Assembly: GCA_945861725.1 (NCBI GenBank) | Contig: CAMAVJ010000001.1 | Span: forward strand, 62,001-126,000 | Source of the DNA: Rickettsia typhi | GTDB taxonomy: Bacteria > Pseudomonadota > Alphaproteobacteria > Rickettsiales > Deianiraeaceae | Direction of reading: 5' to 3' | Length of the DNA: 64,000 bases | Part shown: positions 34,623-43,771 of the stretch, in pieces | Numbering within the stretch: the first letter of the stretch is position 1 | Layout of the letters: every line of letters starts with the position of its first letter | Program-made: the position numbers and the translations under genes | The notes under the pieces: generated by a model | The model's database searches: none | Told to the model about the DNA's origin: nothing | The model's input: only the letters and a program-made list of their open reading frames with translations

Positions 34623-36845
34623 ATGTCAGTAACAAAAACAACAACACAAATTAAAACGGCATCGCTCGGATTTTCAAGAATCGGTCAAAACCGTGAACTT
34701 AAGTTTGCTCTTGAAAAATATTGGGCGGGAAAAATTCCATTTTCCGAATTGGAATTAGTTGCAAAGGAAATCCGCCAAAACAATTGGAAATTACAGGAAA
34801 AACTTGATTATATTCCTTCTGGTGATTTTTCATTTTATGATCACATTTTGGACTTATCCTTTGAATTTTCAAACATTCCAATAAAATTCAATGCAATTGA
34901 TGATAGAAATGAGCGATATTTTGCCGTTGCAAGGGGTTATCAAAAAAATGGACTAGACCTTCACGCGTGCGATCTTTCGAAGTGGTTTAATACGAACTAT
35001 CACTATATTATTCCAGAATTTCATTCGGATGTTCGTTTGCAATACAGTCCGTGTAAGTTCGTGAAGCAATTTGTTGAAGCTAAAGCTTTGGGTATCGTGA
35101 CGCGTCCTTGTGTGATTGGTCCTGTTTCATATTTACTTCTTGGGAAGGAAAAGACTGCGACAAAAAAACGGGTTTTTAATACAATTATCGCTTGTTACAG
35201 TGATTTACTTATAGATCTTAAAGCTAATGGTTGCACTGATGTTCAAATTGATGAGCCATTTTTGGCAACGGAAATTGATGAAGAAACGAAGAGTCTTTAC
35301 ATAAATGCGTTTAGTGAACTGTCTTTAATTGGCTTAAACTTGCATTTGGTAACATACTTTGATGAAATTGCTGAAAATGCTGAACTTGCTTTTAGTCTTT
35401 CGGTGAAGTCTGTTCATTTTGATGTATCGGAATTTGCAATTCCTCAATTACCAAAAACGGATAAGGTTATTTCAATTGGTCTTGTGAGTGGGAGGAATAT
35501 CTGGAAGAATGATTTGGTAAAATCTGCAAATATTGTGCATCAGATTGCGGAAAAATTTCCTCAAAATGAAATCATAATTGCGTCTTCGTGTTCGCTTTTA
35601 CATGTTCCATATTCAATTGATGCGGAAACAAAGCTTGATGTGAAAATAAAAAATCGCCTTGCATTTGCAAAGGAAAAAATTGGTGAAATTTTGCAAATTT
35701 CTGATGCAATTAAAAATAATATTGTTTTGAAAAATGATATTACTATTCTTGAAAAAAATGTGAAAGTATGGGAAGAGATCGCAAAATTAAACGGGGATTT
35801 TTCTCGTCAATCGAAGTTTACTGTTCGTAAGGAAAAGCAGAGATCTCTTGGTATTCCACTTTTTCCAACAACAACAATTGGTTCATTTCCACAAGATGAT
35901 GCAATTCGAAAAAATCGCTCGGACTTTAAAAAAGGCGTGAAAACACTGGAACAATATGAAAATTTCTGCAAAGAAACAATTCGTGATTGTATTGAAAGAC
36001 AGGAGGAGATTGGTCTTGATGTTCTTGTTCATGGTGAGTGCGAACGCAATGATATGGTCGAATATTTCGGTGAAAATTTTGATGGTTTTTGTTTTACTCA
36101 AAACGGTTGGGTGCAATCTTATGGTTCAAGGTGTGTGAAGCCTCCTGTAATTTATGGCGATGTTTCAAGGGCTAAACCAATCACCGTTGAATGGGCAAAA
36201 TTTGCACAATCTTGTAGTAAGAAATATGTTAAGGGAATGTTGACTGGTCCTGTGACAATTCTGAAATGGTCTTTTGTTCGTGATGACATTTCTCAAGAAA
36301 TTGCTTGTAAGCAGATTGCTCTTGCTTTGCGTGCGGAAGTTTTGGATTTGGAAAGGGCGGGAATAAAAATTATTCAAATTGATGAACCTGCTATTCGGGA
36401 AATTCTTCCGGTTCGTAAGTCAAAATGGAACGAAGTTCTTTTGTGGGCAGTTGATTCCTTTAAAATTTCCTGCCAGAAAGTGCAAGATGAAACGCAAATT
36501 CACACGCATGTTTGCTATTCGGAATTTAACGATATTATTTCGCACATTATTGCTTTGGATGCCGATGTTCTTTCAATTGAATCTTCGAGGTCAGATTTGG
36601 CAGTTCTGTCGGTTTTGACAAATGGCGGCTATGCAAATGATATTGGTCCTGGTGTTTGGGATATTCACTCGCCAAGAATTCCATCAAAGGATGAAATTCG
36701 TAAAATTCTTGTAAAAGCATTGGAAGTTCTTGCACCGGAGCAAATTTGGGTTAATCCTGATTGTGGTCTTAAAACAAGAAAATGGCAAGAAACGACGGAA
36801 TCGCTAAAAAACCTCGTTGCAGTTGCACTTGAGTTTAGAGTGTAA
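34623..36845 (+). CDS. metE: Cobalamin-independent methionine synthase
   Basis: MetE transfers a methyl group from methyl-THF polyglutamate to homocysteine without B12. The 740 residues contain both barrels: N-terminal ASLGFSRIGQNRELKFALE, and C-terminal PLFPTTTIGSFPQ, HGECERNDMVEYFGE, IQIDEPAIRE, the zinc-site HVCYSEFNDI, GPGVWDIHSPRIPS and NPDCGLKTRKW with the distal zinc cysteine. Full length and intact, although metF, its donor supplier, is frameshifted next to it. A Rho-independent terminator follows. Confidence 0.97.
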   Translation: MSVTKTTTQIKTASLGFSRIGQNRELKFALEKYWAGKIPFSELELVAKEIRQNNWKLQEKLDYIPSGDFSFYDHILDLSFEFSNIPIKFNAIDDRNERYFAVARGYQKNGLDLHACDLSKWFNTNYHYIIPEFHSDVRLQYSPCKFVKQFVEAKALGIVTRPCVIGPVSYLLLGKEKTATKKRVFNTIIACYSDLLIDLKANGCTDVQIDEPFLATEIDEETKSLYINAFSELSLIGLNLHLVTYFDEIAENAELAFSLSVKSVHFDVSEFAIPQLPKTDKVISIGLVSGRNIWKNDLVKSANIVHQIAEKFPQNEIIIASSCSLLHVPYSIDAETKLDVKIKNRLAFAKEKIGEILQISDAIKNNIVLKNDITILEKNVKVWEEIAKLNGDFSRQSKFTVRKEKQRSLGIPLFPTTTIGSFPQDDAIRKNRSDFKKGVKTLEQYENFCKETIRDCIERQEEIGLDVLVHGECERNDMVEYFGENFDGFCFTQNGWVQSYGSRCVKPPVIYGDVSRAKPITVEWAKFAQSCSKKYVKGMLTGPVTILKWSFVRDDISQEIACKQIALALRAEVLDLERAGIKIIQIDEPAIREILPVRKSKWNEVLLWAVDSFKISCQKVQDETQIHTHVCYSEFNDIISHIIALDADVLSIESSRSDLAVLSVLTNGGYANDIGPGVWDIHSPRIPSKDEIRKILVKALEVLAPEQIWVNPDCGLKTRKWQETTESLKNLVAVALEFRV

Positions 36846-36863
36846 ATTAATTGTCTTAAAATT

Positions 36864-36899
36864 TGTTGGTTGTTAAAAAAAATGACCAACATTTTTTTT
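36864..36899 (+). terminator. Rho-independent terminator after metE
   Basis: TGTTGGT (36864-36870) pairs with ACCAACA (36885-36891), followed by a run of Ts. Placed 18 bp after the metE stop, it closes the met unit. Confidence 0.85.
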
Positions 36900-37057
36900 A
36901 TTTTTCAAAAAATCCAAAAGTTTTCACAAAAAACTTGACAAGTAAAAAAAGCGTAATATGGGTGACGTCTTATGTATGAATTATTATGGATTTATTTTCT
37001 TTTTGGGAAAATTGCTGTTTTTTTATTTAACAATCCAAATAACTTCTTACAACATAA

Positions 37058-38122
37058 ATGAGACATTATAAAATTATCCCGTTCGCAATTCTTGCAACAA
37101 TTTTAACAACAAATGCCATGGCTGGTTCTGTGGGATTTGTATACAGTGCCGCTCTTAATCCTACATCAACTTATGACAGCACAGCAAACACAGTTACAAC
37201 AGGTGGAAATCAATTTACTTATGATGCCGCCAATCTCACATTTAAAGATGATGCTAATAGTGTAAATGTTGGTGTAAAGGTTGGAGAGGGTGATATTATA
37301 AATACAACATTTACGTTCAATGACGTCACCTATACAACATCTGATGGTGTAACATGGACTGATCCGTCAGGCAATACTGCTATTGTTGCAACTTCAACTT
37401 TAACTGCATTACATAACACGTATGAAAAAGTGACTACTGATGTACAAAATGACTTTATGAAAATAGATAATGCATACAGAACAAATGGACCAAATGCGTC
37501 TTACATTGGTAGTTCTGATACAGCAATTGACGCGACTGTGACAAAAATGAATAGTATTACAGCAACTTCAACTGAGCTTAACCAGCTGAGTGGTTCAACC
37601 GTAACAGCGGCTGATCTTAACAAATTAAGCCAAGTTACGGCAACTTCAACTGAGCTTAACCAGCTGAGTGGTTCAACCGTAACAGCGGCTGATCTTAACA
37701 AATTAAACAAAGTTACGGCAACTTCAACTGAGCTTAACCAGCTGAGTGGTTCAACCGTAACAGCGGCTGATCTTAACAAATTAAATGCAACGAATGGTAA
37801 AGTTACAACAATGCAAGGTGATATTGCGGCATTAAATTCTGGTTTGTCTTCTGTAAATGCAAGACTTAATGGCTTTGATGACAAAATCAACCAAGGTGTT
37901 GCTTTGGCTGGTGCTCTTGATTTCGTTTCTCCGCAAGCTGGTAAAAAAGGTGAGATTTTTGCTGGTACAGCAGGTTATGGTAATGCTAAATCACTTGGTA
38001 TAGGTGCAGTTGTTAACTTGAACAAAAGTTGGTCAGTTGGTTTTGGTGGTGCAATGTTGCTAAACCAAAACCCATTTTCTAATGGTGGCTTTGTAAAAGC
38101 AAGGGTCGGCTACTCTTTTTAA
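37058..38122 (+). CDS. Repeat-containing surface protein, trimeric autotransporter (YadA-like) candidate
   Basis: A 354-residue exported protein with a signal peptide (1-22, ending NAMAG). Residues ~25-110 are Thr/Asn-rich beta structure. Residues ~165-245 hold three near-identical 26-residue units (TATSTELNQLSGSTVTAADL and so on) that look like a coiled-coil stalk. The C terminus (~285-354: GVALAGALDFVSPQAGKKGE, SWSVGFGGAMLLN, VKARVGYSF) matches a YadA-type four-strand anchor with terminal Phe. It is probably a trimeric adhesin on the cell surface, smaller than most. A TTGACA box near 36937 precedes it. Confidence 0.75.
   Translation: MRHYKIIPFAILATILTTNAMAGSVGFVYSAALNPTSTYDSTANTVTTGGNQFTYDAANLTFKDDANSVNVGVKVGEGDIINTTFTFNDVTYTTSDGVTWTDPSGNTAIVATSTLTALHNTYEKVTTDVQNDFMKIDNAYRTNGPNASYIGSSDTAIDATVTKMNSITATSTELNQLSGSTVTAADLNKLSQVTATSTELNQLSGSTVTAADLNKLNKVTATSTELNQLSGSTVTAADLNKLNATNGKVTTMQGDIAALNSGLSSVNARLNGFDDKINQGVALAGALDFVSPQAGKKGEIFAGTAGYGNAKSLGIGAVVNLNKSWSVGFGGAMLLNQNPFSNGGFVKARVGYSF
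37562..37785 (+). repeat. Three 78-bp tandem repeats in the surface-protein stalk
   Basis: Units begin at 37562, 37640 and 37718. They are identical over about 66 bp with a few differences in the linker. The period is 26 codons, so copy-number change keeps the frame and would lengthen or shorten the stalk. Confidence 0.93.
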
Positions 38123-38170
38123 TAGCTGAATACGATGCAGAAAAAGTGGGAGTTAATCCCGCTTCTGCTG

Positions 38171-38178
38171 GAATGTTA
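38171..38178 (+). repeat. Target-site duplication, left
   Basis: GAATGTTA directly outside the left terminal repeat of the transposon; identical to 41950-41957. Eight-bp duplications are characteristic of the IS1595 family. Confidence 0.93.
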
Positions 38179-38201
38179 GGCAATTATATACTTAACACAT
38201 A
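38179..38201 (+). repeat. Left terminal inverted repeat of the transposon
   Basis: Begins GGCAATTATATACTTAACAC and is the exact reverse complement of 41927-41949 over 23 bp; weaker similarity continues about 12 bp inward. Confidence 0.95.
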
Positions 38202-38219
38202 CAAAACCACTTGAATAAA

Positions 38220-39161
38220 TCAAGTTGGTTTTTTTGAAAGAGCGATTTTTTCAAGTGTTGCTTCAAAAGATTTATTATCTTTAAATTCAAGGTTGTCTTG
38301 CTGAATATTTTGAATAAAATTATCTGGACTAACAACTTTTACACCAGTCTCCTCTTCATAAGCCTTTCTTGCCTTCCCAGCACTTCTTCCACCAATTTTT
38401 GCAGCTTCTAAATTTTCTTTAAAACCTTTGGCATTATTTTCTTTGGTTTTAATTAACGCAGTATATTCACCCAATCTATTAAATAATAATTCAATCGGCG
38501 TCATGTGGTCACGAATATTAACATTTTTTTCCTTTGCAAGCCCCTTAATAGCCTGATGTTCCTTAATTGAAACATCAAATGTTGTTTGCGATATAACATT
38601 TGTTAATATACCATATTCCTGTCCTTTAACATCTCGGTTTTTCCACTCGTTTGTAAGATTATTTCTTACAACAATACCTTCTATACGCTCTTGTATCCAT
38701 TGCTTATCTCGTCCCTGCAATTCATACTCTAAAATAGCTCTTTTAATGGCCAGCTCGGGGTTTTGTTTTTCCTGTATTCTTTCAAATCCCGTTTTCGCAA
38801 GCCACCTTTTCAATGGTTCTGCATTTTTAGAGGGAATTGACTGAATAATTCTTAAAATGCCTTCTAAATTTAAACAGTCAACATCTCTCATTTTATTATC
38901 TTTTGCTAAAAATTTCAACTCGTGACAATTTGTCACAACTTCACTTGCACCCTCGTCTTTCAGTCTTTTTTTAAGTTGTCTCCAATAAGCAGTCTCATCT
39001 TTGACATCCCTTCCTTCTATATCTATTAGGGTATTTACAACATCTGACACACACCACCACCACTCATTCAAATGAAATTGTTTTCTTATTTTTTCATTCC
39101 CAAACTTATTTTCTATTGTTTCCCCCTCATTCGGTATTAAAACAGGTTTTTTACTACTCAT
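38220..39161 (-). CDS. Bro-N / DinD-like protein carried by the transposon
   Basis: A 313-residue protein with an N-terminal Bro-N-type DNA-binding domain (FHLNEWWWCVSDVVNTLIDI, DVDCLNLEGILRIIQSIPS, PLKRWLAKTGFERIQE) and a C-terminal region like DNA-damage-inducible protein D / phage antirepressors (DVSIKEHQAIKGLAKEKNVN, AKIGGRSAGKARKAYEEETG). Such proteins are common in mobile elements; molecular function is mostly unknown. It lies last in the transposon operon, 11 bp after the endonuclease, and could regulate the cargo or respond to DNA breaks (inference). Confidence 0.8.
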   Translation of the reverse strand: MSSKKPVLIPNEGETIENKFGNEKIRKQFHLNEWWWCVSDVVNTLIDIEGRDVKDETAYWRQLKKRLKDEGASEVVTNCHELKFLAKDNKMRDVDCLNLEGILRIIQSIPSKNAEPLKRWLAKTGFERIQEKQNPELAIKRAILEYELQGRDKQWIQERIEGIVVRNNLTNEWKNRDVKGQEYGILTNVISQTTFDVSIKEHQAIKGLAKEKNVNIRDHMTPIELLFNRLGEYTALIKTKENNAKGFKENLEAAKIGGRSAGKARKAYEEETGVKVVSPDNFIQNIQQDNLEFKDNKSFEATLEKIALSKKPT

Positions 39162-39172
39162 ACTACTTATAA

Positions 39173-40015
39173 TTAAATTTCAAATTCATATTCTATCAAA
39201 ACCGCTTCCAATAAATTTGCTGGATTGTTTGGGTTTTGAATTTTAACATCTTTGACATTACACTTTTGCAAGATTGCATTCCTTGAATTTTCATCAAATG
39301 AATAAAACTTACTTTTCAGCATTAATGCTTTGATATATGGTTTTGCATTTTTTGTTGTAATGTATTCAAATACTTTGCTTGGGTGTTCAATTCCCCACAT
39401 TCCACGAACCCGTAAATATGTAATTCCAAGAGGGTCAACTTTATTAACTCTCGCAATTTCATTTGTTTCGCTTAGTTCAATTCCAAGTTCTTGAATACCA
39501 TTTGTAATTTTATCTTTTATTCTTGTGTAAATTTCAGGGCTTGCACAATAACAGTTGCCATATACAAACCAAAGGCTTTTAATATTTTTTTTTGCGTCAA
39601 TGCTACCAATGGTATAACATATATCTTTTGCCTCCCACCCATCTTCGCAATTTTTACAAGCAACGGTTAGCATATTGCTATTTCTATACAATTTATCCTT
39701 TGGAAATGAACTATTTAATGCAATGCTACCCTCCTTGCTTTCAATTTTTTTTACTTCAAAGGCATCGCCGTTCCTTACAATTAAGTCTGGTGGGTTGTTT
39801 TGGTTGCCAAGATAGGAAAAATATTGACTATGCAATTCTATTTTGCTACTTTCGTTTGAATTAAAACTGTTGCAAAATGCGTCTTTTATAAGGTCTTCCA
39901 ATGAAGCACCCATATTATTAATTCCTATTTTATAACTCAATGCTTTGTACCGTTCAATACTGTATAAATCATTTTCAATAAGACTATTTATTGCTTGTAA
40001 TATATTTGTTTTCAT
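39173..40015 (-). CDS. Type II restriction endonuclease, NgoPII family (probable GGCC specificity)
   Basis: The 280-residue protein starts with [13 protein letters not shown] and [16 protein letters not shown] and carries a PD-(D/E)XK site [16 protein letters not shown] (Asp and Glu-x-Lys spaced as in type II nucleases). The overall pattern, including [20 protein letters not shown], is that of NgoPII-type enzymes that cut GGCC. Pairing with a HaeIII-like methyltransferase, which it overlaps by 4 bp, supports the same target. Specificity is inferred from family. Confidence 0.88.
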   Translation of the reverse strand: MKTNILQAINSLIENDLYSIERYKALSYKIGINNMGASLEDLIKDAFCNSFNSNESSKIELHSQYFSYLGNQNNPPDLIVRNGDAFEVKKIESKEGSIALNSSFPKDKLYRNSNMLTVACKNCEDGWEAKDICYTIGSIDAKKNIKSLWFVYGNCYCASPEIYTRIKDKITNGIQELGIELSETNEIARVNKVDPLGITYLRVRGMWGIEHPSKVFEYITTKNAKPYIKALMLKSKFYSFDENSRNAILQKCNVKDVKIQNPNNPANLLEAVLIEYEFEI

Positions 40016-40965
40016 AGATATTTTAAAACTTGTTTTGCCACTTCAAACGCCAAATTAACAGGCACTGCATTTCCAACCATTTTATATCCATCCAAAACAT
40101 TGTTGTAAATGAATTTGAAATCATCAGGAAATGTTTGCACTCTTGCACATTCACGAACTGAAAGTCTGCGGTATAAATGCTCGCTTCCTTGCTTGAAAAT
40201 TCTTTTATCTTGTTCAATAAATTCCATTTTTGGGGCTTGTGGGTGCAGTGGGGCATGCCTACCACCTGCCTGAATTGTAAAAGATTGCTCATTCCAGCTT
40301 CTTACTCTATTTCTTGACATAAAAATAGTTGAAAATCCTGCCGTGTAATATTCGTGGTTAAAAATATCAAATTCCTTTTGGTTACAAGGTTTTGCGGCGT
40401 CTTTTAAATCATCAATTGCATCTTTTAATGTTATGTGGTTTTTATTTGGAATTGGAAACTCAAAATCAATATCATTTAAAAAGCCAACAACAAAAACCCT
40501 TTCTCTATCCTGTGGAACGCCGTAGTCTTTTGCATTTAGCAATTTATATTTTACACTATAACCAAGCTCTTTAAAACCTTTTAAAATTGAATTAAATGCG
40601 TCTTTATTCCTTTCGTGTAAAATTCCTGCGACATTTTCCGCAACAAAGAATTTTGGCTTTTTTTCTTTTATAATTCTTATGTAATCAAAAAATAACTTAC
40701 CTCTTGCGTCATTTATTCCACGCAAAGAACCAGCTTCGCTCCAACTTTGGCAAGGTGGTCCGCCAATTATTCCAACGCAATCAGGAATTTCACTGCTTTG
40801 AATATTCCTTATATCCCTTTTATCCAGTTTGACATTTACAAAATTATGCTTAAATGTTTGCCATATTGTCTTGTCATATTCATTCGCATAAATTGTATTA
40901 AATCCAACTTTTTTAAAGCCTAGATCCAGCCCACCAGCCCCAGCAAACAAAGAAACTATATTCAT
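40012..40965 (-). CDS. C5-cytosine DNA methyltransferase, M.HaeIII/M.NgoPII-like
   Basis: This 317-residue enzyme methylates cytosine at C5. It has motif [14 protein letters not shown], the catalytic Cys72 in [25 protein letters not shown], the QDRERVF motif, a variable region and final motif [18 protein letters not shown]. Segments such as [15 protein letters not shown] and [15 protein letters not shown] resemble M.HaeIII, implying GGCC as target. ATG 40965, 1 bp after the transposase stop, is chosen over a TTG at 40974. Confidence 0.95.
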   Translation of the reverse strand: MNIVSLFAGAGGLDLGFKKVGFNTIYANEYDKTIWQTFKHNFVNVKLDKRDIRNIQSSEIPDCVGIIGGPPCQSWSEAGSLRGINDARGKLFFDYIRIIKEKKPKFFVAENVAGILHERNKDAFNSILKGFKELGYSVKYKLLNAKDYGVPQDRERVFVVGFLNDIDFEFPIPNKNHITLKDAIDDLKDAAKPCNQKEFDIFNHEYYTAGFSTIFMSRNRVRSWNEQSFTIQAGGRHAPLHPQAPKMEFIEQDKRIFKQGSEHLYRRLSVRECARVQTFPDDFKFIYNNVLDGYKMVGNAVPVNLAFEVAKQVLKYL

Positions 40966-40966
40966 A

Positions 40967-41866
40967 TTAACCAATTAAATTACTGTAAATTACTTTTTTG
41001 CCTTCACAATTTTCGAACCAATTTATGAAGTTGCCAAAGTCTGTGTTTGCTTTCCCATTATAACGAAATGTGTATTCGTTCAAATAACGGTTTATGTGCT
41101 TTTTTGAAGTCCAATGGTAAATGCCGTATATTCCACGCTTAACTTGACTCCAAAAGCCCTCTATGGTGTTTGTATGAATTTTGAATGCTACTCTGCTATT
41201 AGTTTTTACATACTGGCCAGCTGAATGCTTTACGGTTTCGTGTGTATAGTGTTTTTTGAGGGAAGTATATGCACCGTAGCTATCCGTAACAATACTTGCT
41301 CCTTTATTTACATTCAAGTATACTTTTGGCAAAAGGAAGTCTTTTTCTGCTGTTGGAACTTTCATTGCCTTAACTTGTTTTGTTTCACGATTAACAATTC
41401 CAATTACAGGAGTTTTATCAAGAAGGCCTTTTTTGTTTGAATGTTTATTTCCTTCTTTGCCACCAAAATATGCTTCATCGATTTCATTGATACCATCAAA
41501 AGGACTATTACCACCTTTCATAACCTCACGAATACGGTGCAAAACAAACCACGCTGTTTTTTGCGTAACACCGATATATTTTGCTAATTGTATGCTTGAA
41601 ATTCCTTTTTTAAGTGAAGTAAAAAGATAAATTGCAACAAACCATTTAAAAAGCGGAAGTCTGCTATCCTCAAAAATTGTACCAATGCGAACTGTAAATT
41701 GTTTTTTACATTCAAGACAAGTGAACAGAACATCGTTTGAGTGAATTGAAATTCTTGCTGCCTTACAATGTGGGCAAACTGGATTTTTACCCCATCTTTT
41801 TTCGGCCAGCCAATCACGGCAAGCTTTTTCAGTTCCAAACTTCATTTGAAATTCTAATAAATTCAT
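40967..41866 (-). CDS. IS1595-family transposase
   Basis: A 299-residue DDE-type transposase with an N-terminal zinc ribbon (CPHC ... CLEC, residues ~31-55), a helix-turn-helix ([20 protein letters not shown]) and the ISXO2-like catalytic domain: [20 protein letters not shown] and [16 protein letters not shown] giving D, D and E. Length is typical. It is the first gene in the transposon. A leftward TTGACT (near 41912-41917) within the element can drive it together with the downstream restriction-modification genes. Confidence 0.95.
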   Translation of the reverse strand: MNLLEFQMKFGTEKACRDWLAEKRWGKNPVCPHCKAARISIHSNDVLFTCLECKKQFTVRIGTIFEDSRLPLFKWFVAIYLFTSLKKGISSIQLAKYIGVTQKTAWFVLHRIREVMKGGNSPFDGINEIDEAYFGGKEGNKHSNKKGLLDKTPVIGIVNRETKQVKAMKVPTAEKDFLLPKVYLNVNKGASIVTDSYGAYTSLKKHYTHETVKHSAGQYVKTNSRVAFKIHTNTIEGFWSQVKRGIYGIYHWTSKKHINRYLNEYTFRYNGKANTDFGNFINWFENCEGKKVIYSNLIG

Positions 41867-41926
41867 AGGTTTTATATTAACTTGTATTAGTTAAATACCT
41901 AATGATTTAAAAGTCAAGAATTATTT

Positions 41927-41949
41927 TATGTGTTAAGTATATAATTGCC
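41927..41949 (-). repeat. Right terminal inverted repeat of the transposon
   Basis: Exact 23-bp reverse complement of 38179-38201, ending at the 8-bp target duplication. Confidence 0.95.
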
Positions 41950-41957
41950 GAATGTTA
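41950..41957 (+). repeat. Target-site duplication, right
   Basis: GAATGTTA, identical to 38171-38178. Confidence 0.93.
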
Positions 41958-42034
41958 GGTAAAATACTTGACAACTCAAAATCTTTAGTCTTTCTTATGG
42001 AAAAATTCTGTAATTGATACTTTATTATTATAAA

Positions 42035-43420
42035 ATGATATTTTCCCATAAATTTTCACCAATAATTTTAAGAAAGTATGATATTCGAGGAGTCGTTGGG
42101 GAGGATCTCAATCCAATTGATGCCTATGCTTTAGGTCTTGCGTTTGTTACATATCTTAAAAATCAAAATCTTAAACCAACTATTGCCGTCATTAAAGATG
42201 CAAGGTCATCAGGAATTGTACTCAAAAATGAGATTATCCACGGAATTACTGATGGAGGTGGAACAGTTTTTGATTGCGGAATCGGGACATCACCATTGTG
42301 TTATTTTGCTTCACATCATTTGAAAACTTCAGGGTTTATTTCTATTACAGGTTCACATAATCCAATAAATTACAACGGTTTCAAATTTGGCATTACAGGG
42401 CAAGCATTTAGTGAGGAAAAAATCCTAGAAATCGCCGAACTTGCAAAATATTTGGAAATTGATTTGAATATTTCTGGCAACGAAAATATTGTCGATTGTT
42501 CTGACATCAAAAATACTTACATTGAAAGAATTTTGCAGGATGTTCCACATTTGAGCAATATTCATCTTAAAATTGGCTTCAATGCACTCAATGGTTCTGC
42601 TGGAATAATTTTGCCAGAACTTGCGAAAAAGCTCAATGCAAAAACATTTGAATGCGAAATGAATAGTGAACTTCAAACGGTTCTTGATCCTTCAAATCAT
42701 CAAAATATTGAACGAATACAATCTGACTTGAAAACGCACGATTTAGATGTAATTTTTGCCTTTGATGGCGATGCCGATAGGATTATGGCGATTACAAAAT
42801 CAAAAGTGTTTTTTGGTGAAGATATTTTATTCCTTTGTGTGCGTGAGGTTTTTTCAAAAATTAGTTCCGGAAAGGTAATTTTTGATGTTAAATGTTCTAA
42901 TGCTTTGAAACATGAAATTACAAAATGTGGTGGAACGCCAATTATGTATAAAACTGGGCATTCTCTTATCAAGCACAAAATGCTTGAAGAGCAAGCGGTT
43001 TTGGCTGGTGAATGTTCGGGTCATATCTACTTCAAAAATGGATATTATGGATTTGATGATGGAATTTATACAGCAATTCGCGTTCTTTCATATTTTGCAT
43101 CGTCAAATAAGACAATCGAAGAAGTCATCAGCGAATTTCCAAAATTGTTGAAATCTCCCGAAATTAAGGTTCACTGTGATGAAAAATTTGTCATTGTGGA
43201 AAAACTCCAAAAATTGATGAAAATAAAAGGATTAAACTTTAACGATATCGACGGCGTTCGTTGTGAAGTCAATGAAACTTCTTGGTTTTTAGTTAGAGCA
43301 TCTAACACTGAAGAAGTTCTAATTGTTCGCTATGAAGCAGAAAATGAGAGCGATTTTAATTATGTTGCAAATTTAACAAAAGGTCTTTTAAATGAACTTG
43401 ATGTTAAGTTTTTAGGTTGA
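42035..43420 (+). CDS. Phosphomannomutase / phosphoglucomutase
   Basis: A 461-residue alpha-D-phosphohexomutase that interconverts hexose 1- and 6-phosphates for surface sugar synthesis. Motifs: LRKYDIRGVVGEDLNP, phosphoserine loop ITGSHNPINYNGFKFG, metal loop FDGDADRIMA, sugar loop GECSGHIYF and phosphate loop VRASNTEEVLIVRYEA. ATG 42035 is preferred to an in-frame TTG at 42014. A TTGACA at ~41967, just right of the transposon, is a plausible promoter. Confidence 0.93.
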   Translation: MIFSHKFSPIILRKYDIRGVVGEDLNPIDAYALGLAFVTYLKNQNLKPTIAVIKDARSSGIVLKNEIIHGITDGGGTVFDCGIGTSPLCYFASHHLKTSGFISITGSHNPINYNGFKFGITGQAFSEEKILEIAELAKYLEIDLNISGNENIVDCSDIKNTYIERILQDVPHLSNIHLKIGFNALNGSAGIILPELAKKLNAKTFECEMNSELQTVLDPSNHQNIERIQSDLKTHDLDVIFAFDGDADRIMAITKSKVFFGEDILFLCVREVFSKISSGKVIFDVKCSNALKHEITKCGGTPIMYKTGHSLIKHKMLEEQAVLAGECSGHIYFKNGYYGFDDGIYTAIRVLSYFASSNKTIEEVISEFPKLLKSPEIKVHCDEKFVIVEKLQKLMKIKGLNFNDIDGVRCEVNETSWFLVRASNTEEVLIVRYEAENESDFNYVANLTKGLLNELDVKFLG

Positions 43421-43424
43421 TTTT

Positions 43425-43733
43425 ATGTCAAGTAGTGCTAGCGTTGAAAGACATACGGTGAAGTTGCTTTATAAAATGATAGCAACTCGCGGCTTTGAAA
43501 GTACTCTAATTTTTACAATTTGGGAAAATCTTCATCCGGAATCAAAGAATTTCTTCCCAACTTCAATGAAACCATTGCGAGGATTTACGGAGGATTCAAG
43601 CAAGGCTTTGTATCTTCATCCAAAAAACAAAATGGCAGCGGTACAATTCCCTTACATAAAAAATGAACTTCTTCACGCATTAAATTTCCTTCACGGTTTC
43701 AAGGAAATAAAGGAAATTCGGCTTGCGAAGTGA
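43425..43733 (+). CDS. Small DUF721/DciA-like protein (tentative)
   Basis: A 102-residue protein 4 bp after the hexomutase. The pattern GFESTLIFTIWENLHPE, a middle KALYLHPKNKMAAVQFPYIKN and final GFKEIKEIRLAK resembles DUF721 proteins, some of which (DciA) load DnaB. The match is by eye and weak; it may be an unrelated hypothetical. Confidence 0.6.
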   Translation: MSSSASVERHTVKLLYKMIATRGFESTLIFTIWENLHPESKNFFPTSMKPLRGFTEDSSKALYLHPKNKMAAVQFPYIKNELLHALNFLHGFKEIKEIRLAK

Positions 43734-43771
43734 ATTATTTTGAAGCAAGAAGTGCTTTTTTTACCGAACTT

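Larger units (their letters stand above)
38179..41949. mobile_element. IS1595-family transposon carrying a restriction-modification system and a Bro-N protein
   Basis: The 3771-bp element is bounded by 23-bp perfect terminal inverted repeats (38179-38201 and 41927-41949) starting GGC, with an 8-bp target duplication GAATGTTA on both sides. It contains, all on the minus strand and in this order of transcription: IS1595 transposase, cytosine methyltransferase, NgoPII-type endonuclease and a Bro-N/DinD-like protein, with gaps of 1 bp, a 4-bp overlap and 11 bp. Simple IS1595 elements are about 1 kb, so roughly 2.7 kb is cargo. Intact ends, duplication and open frames indicate a recent and possibly still active insertion. 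Confidence 0.95.

Noticed and set aside
37562..37785. Regular repeats that could suggest a CRISPR array
   Set aside because: The 78-bp units are contiguous, without unique spacers, and in frame within a surface protein.
38179..41949. Host depletion of GGCC sites as proof of long residence of the RM system
   Set aside because: GGCC occurs in ordinary genes (for example near 3545, 6001 and 26417), and I could not do a reliable count against expectation.
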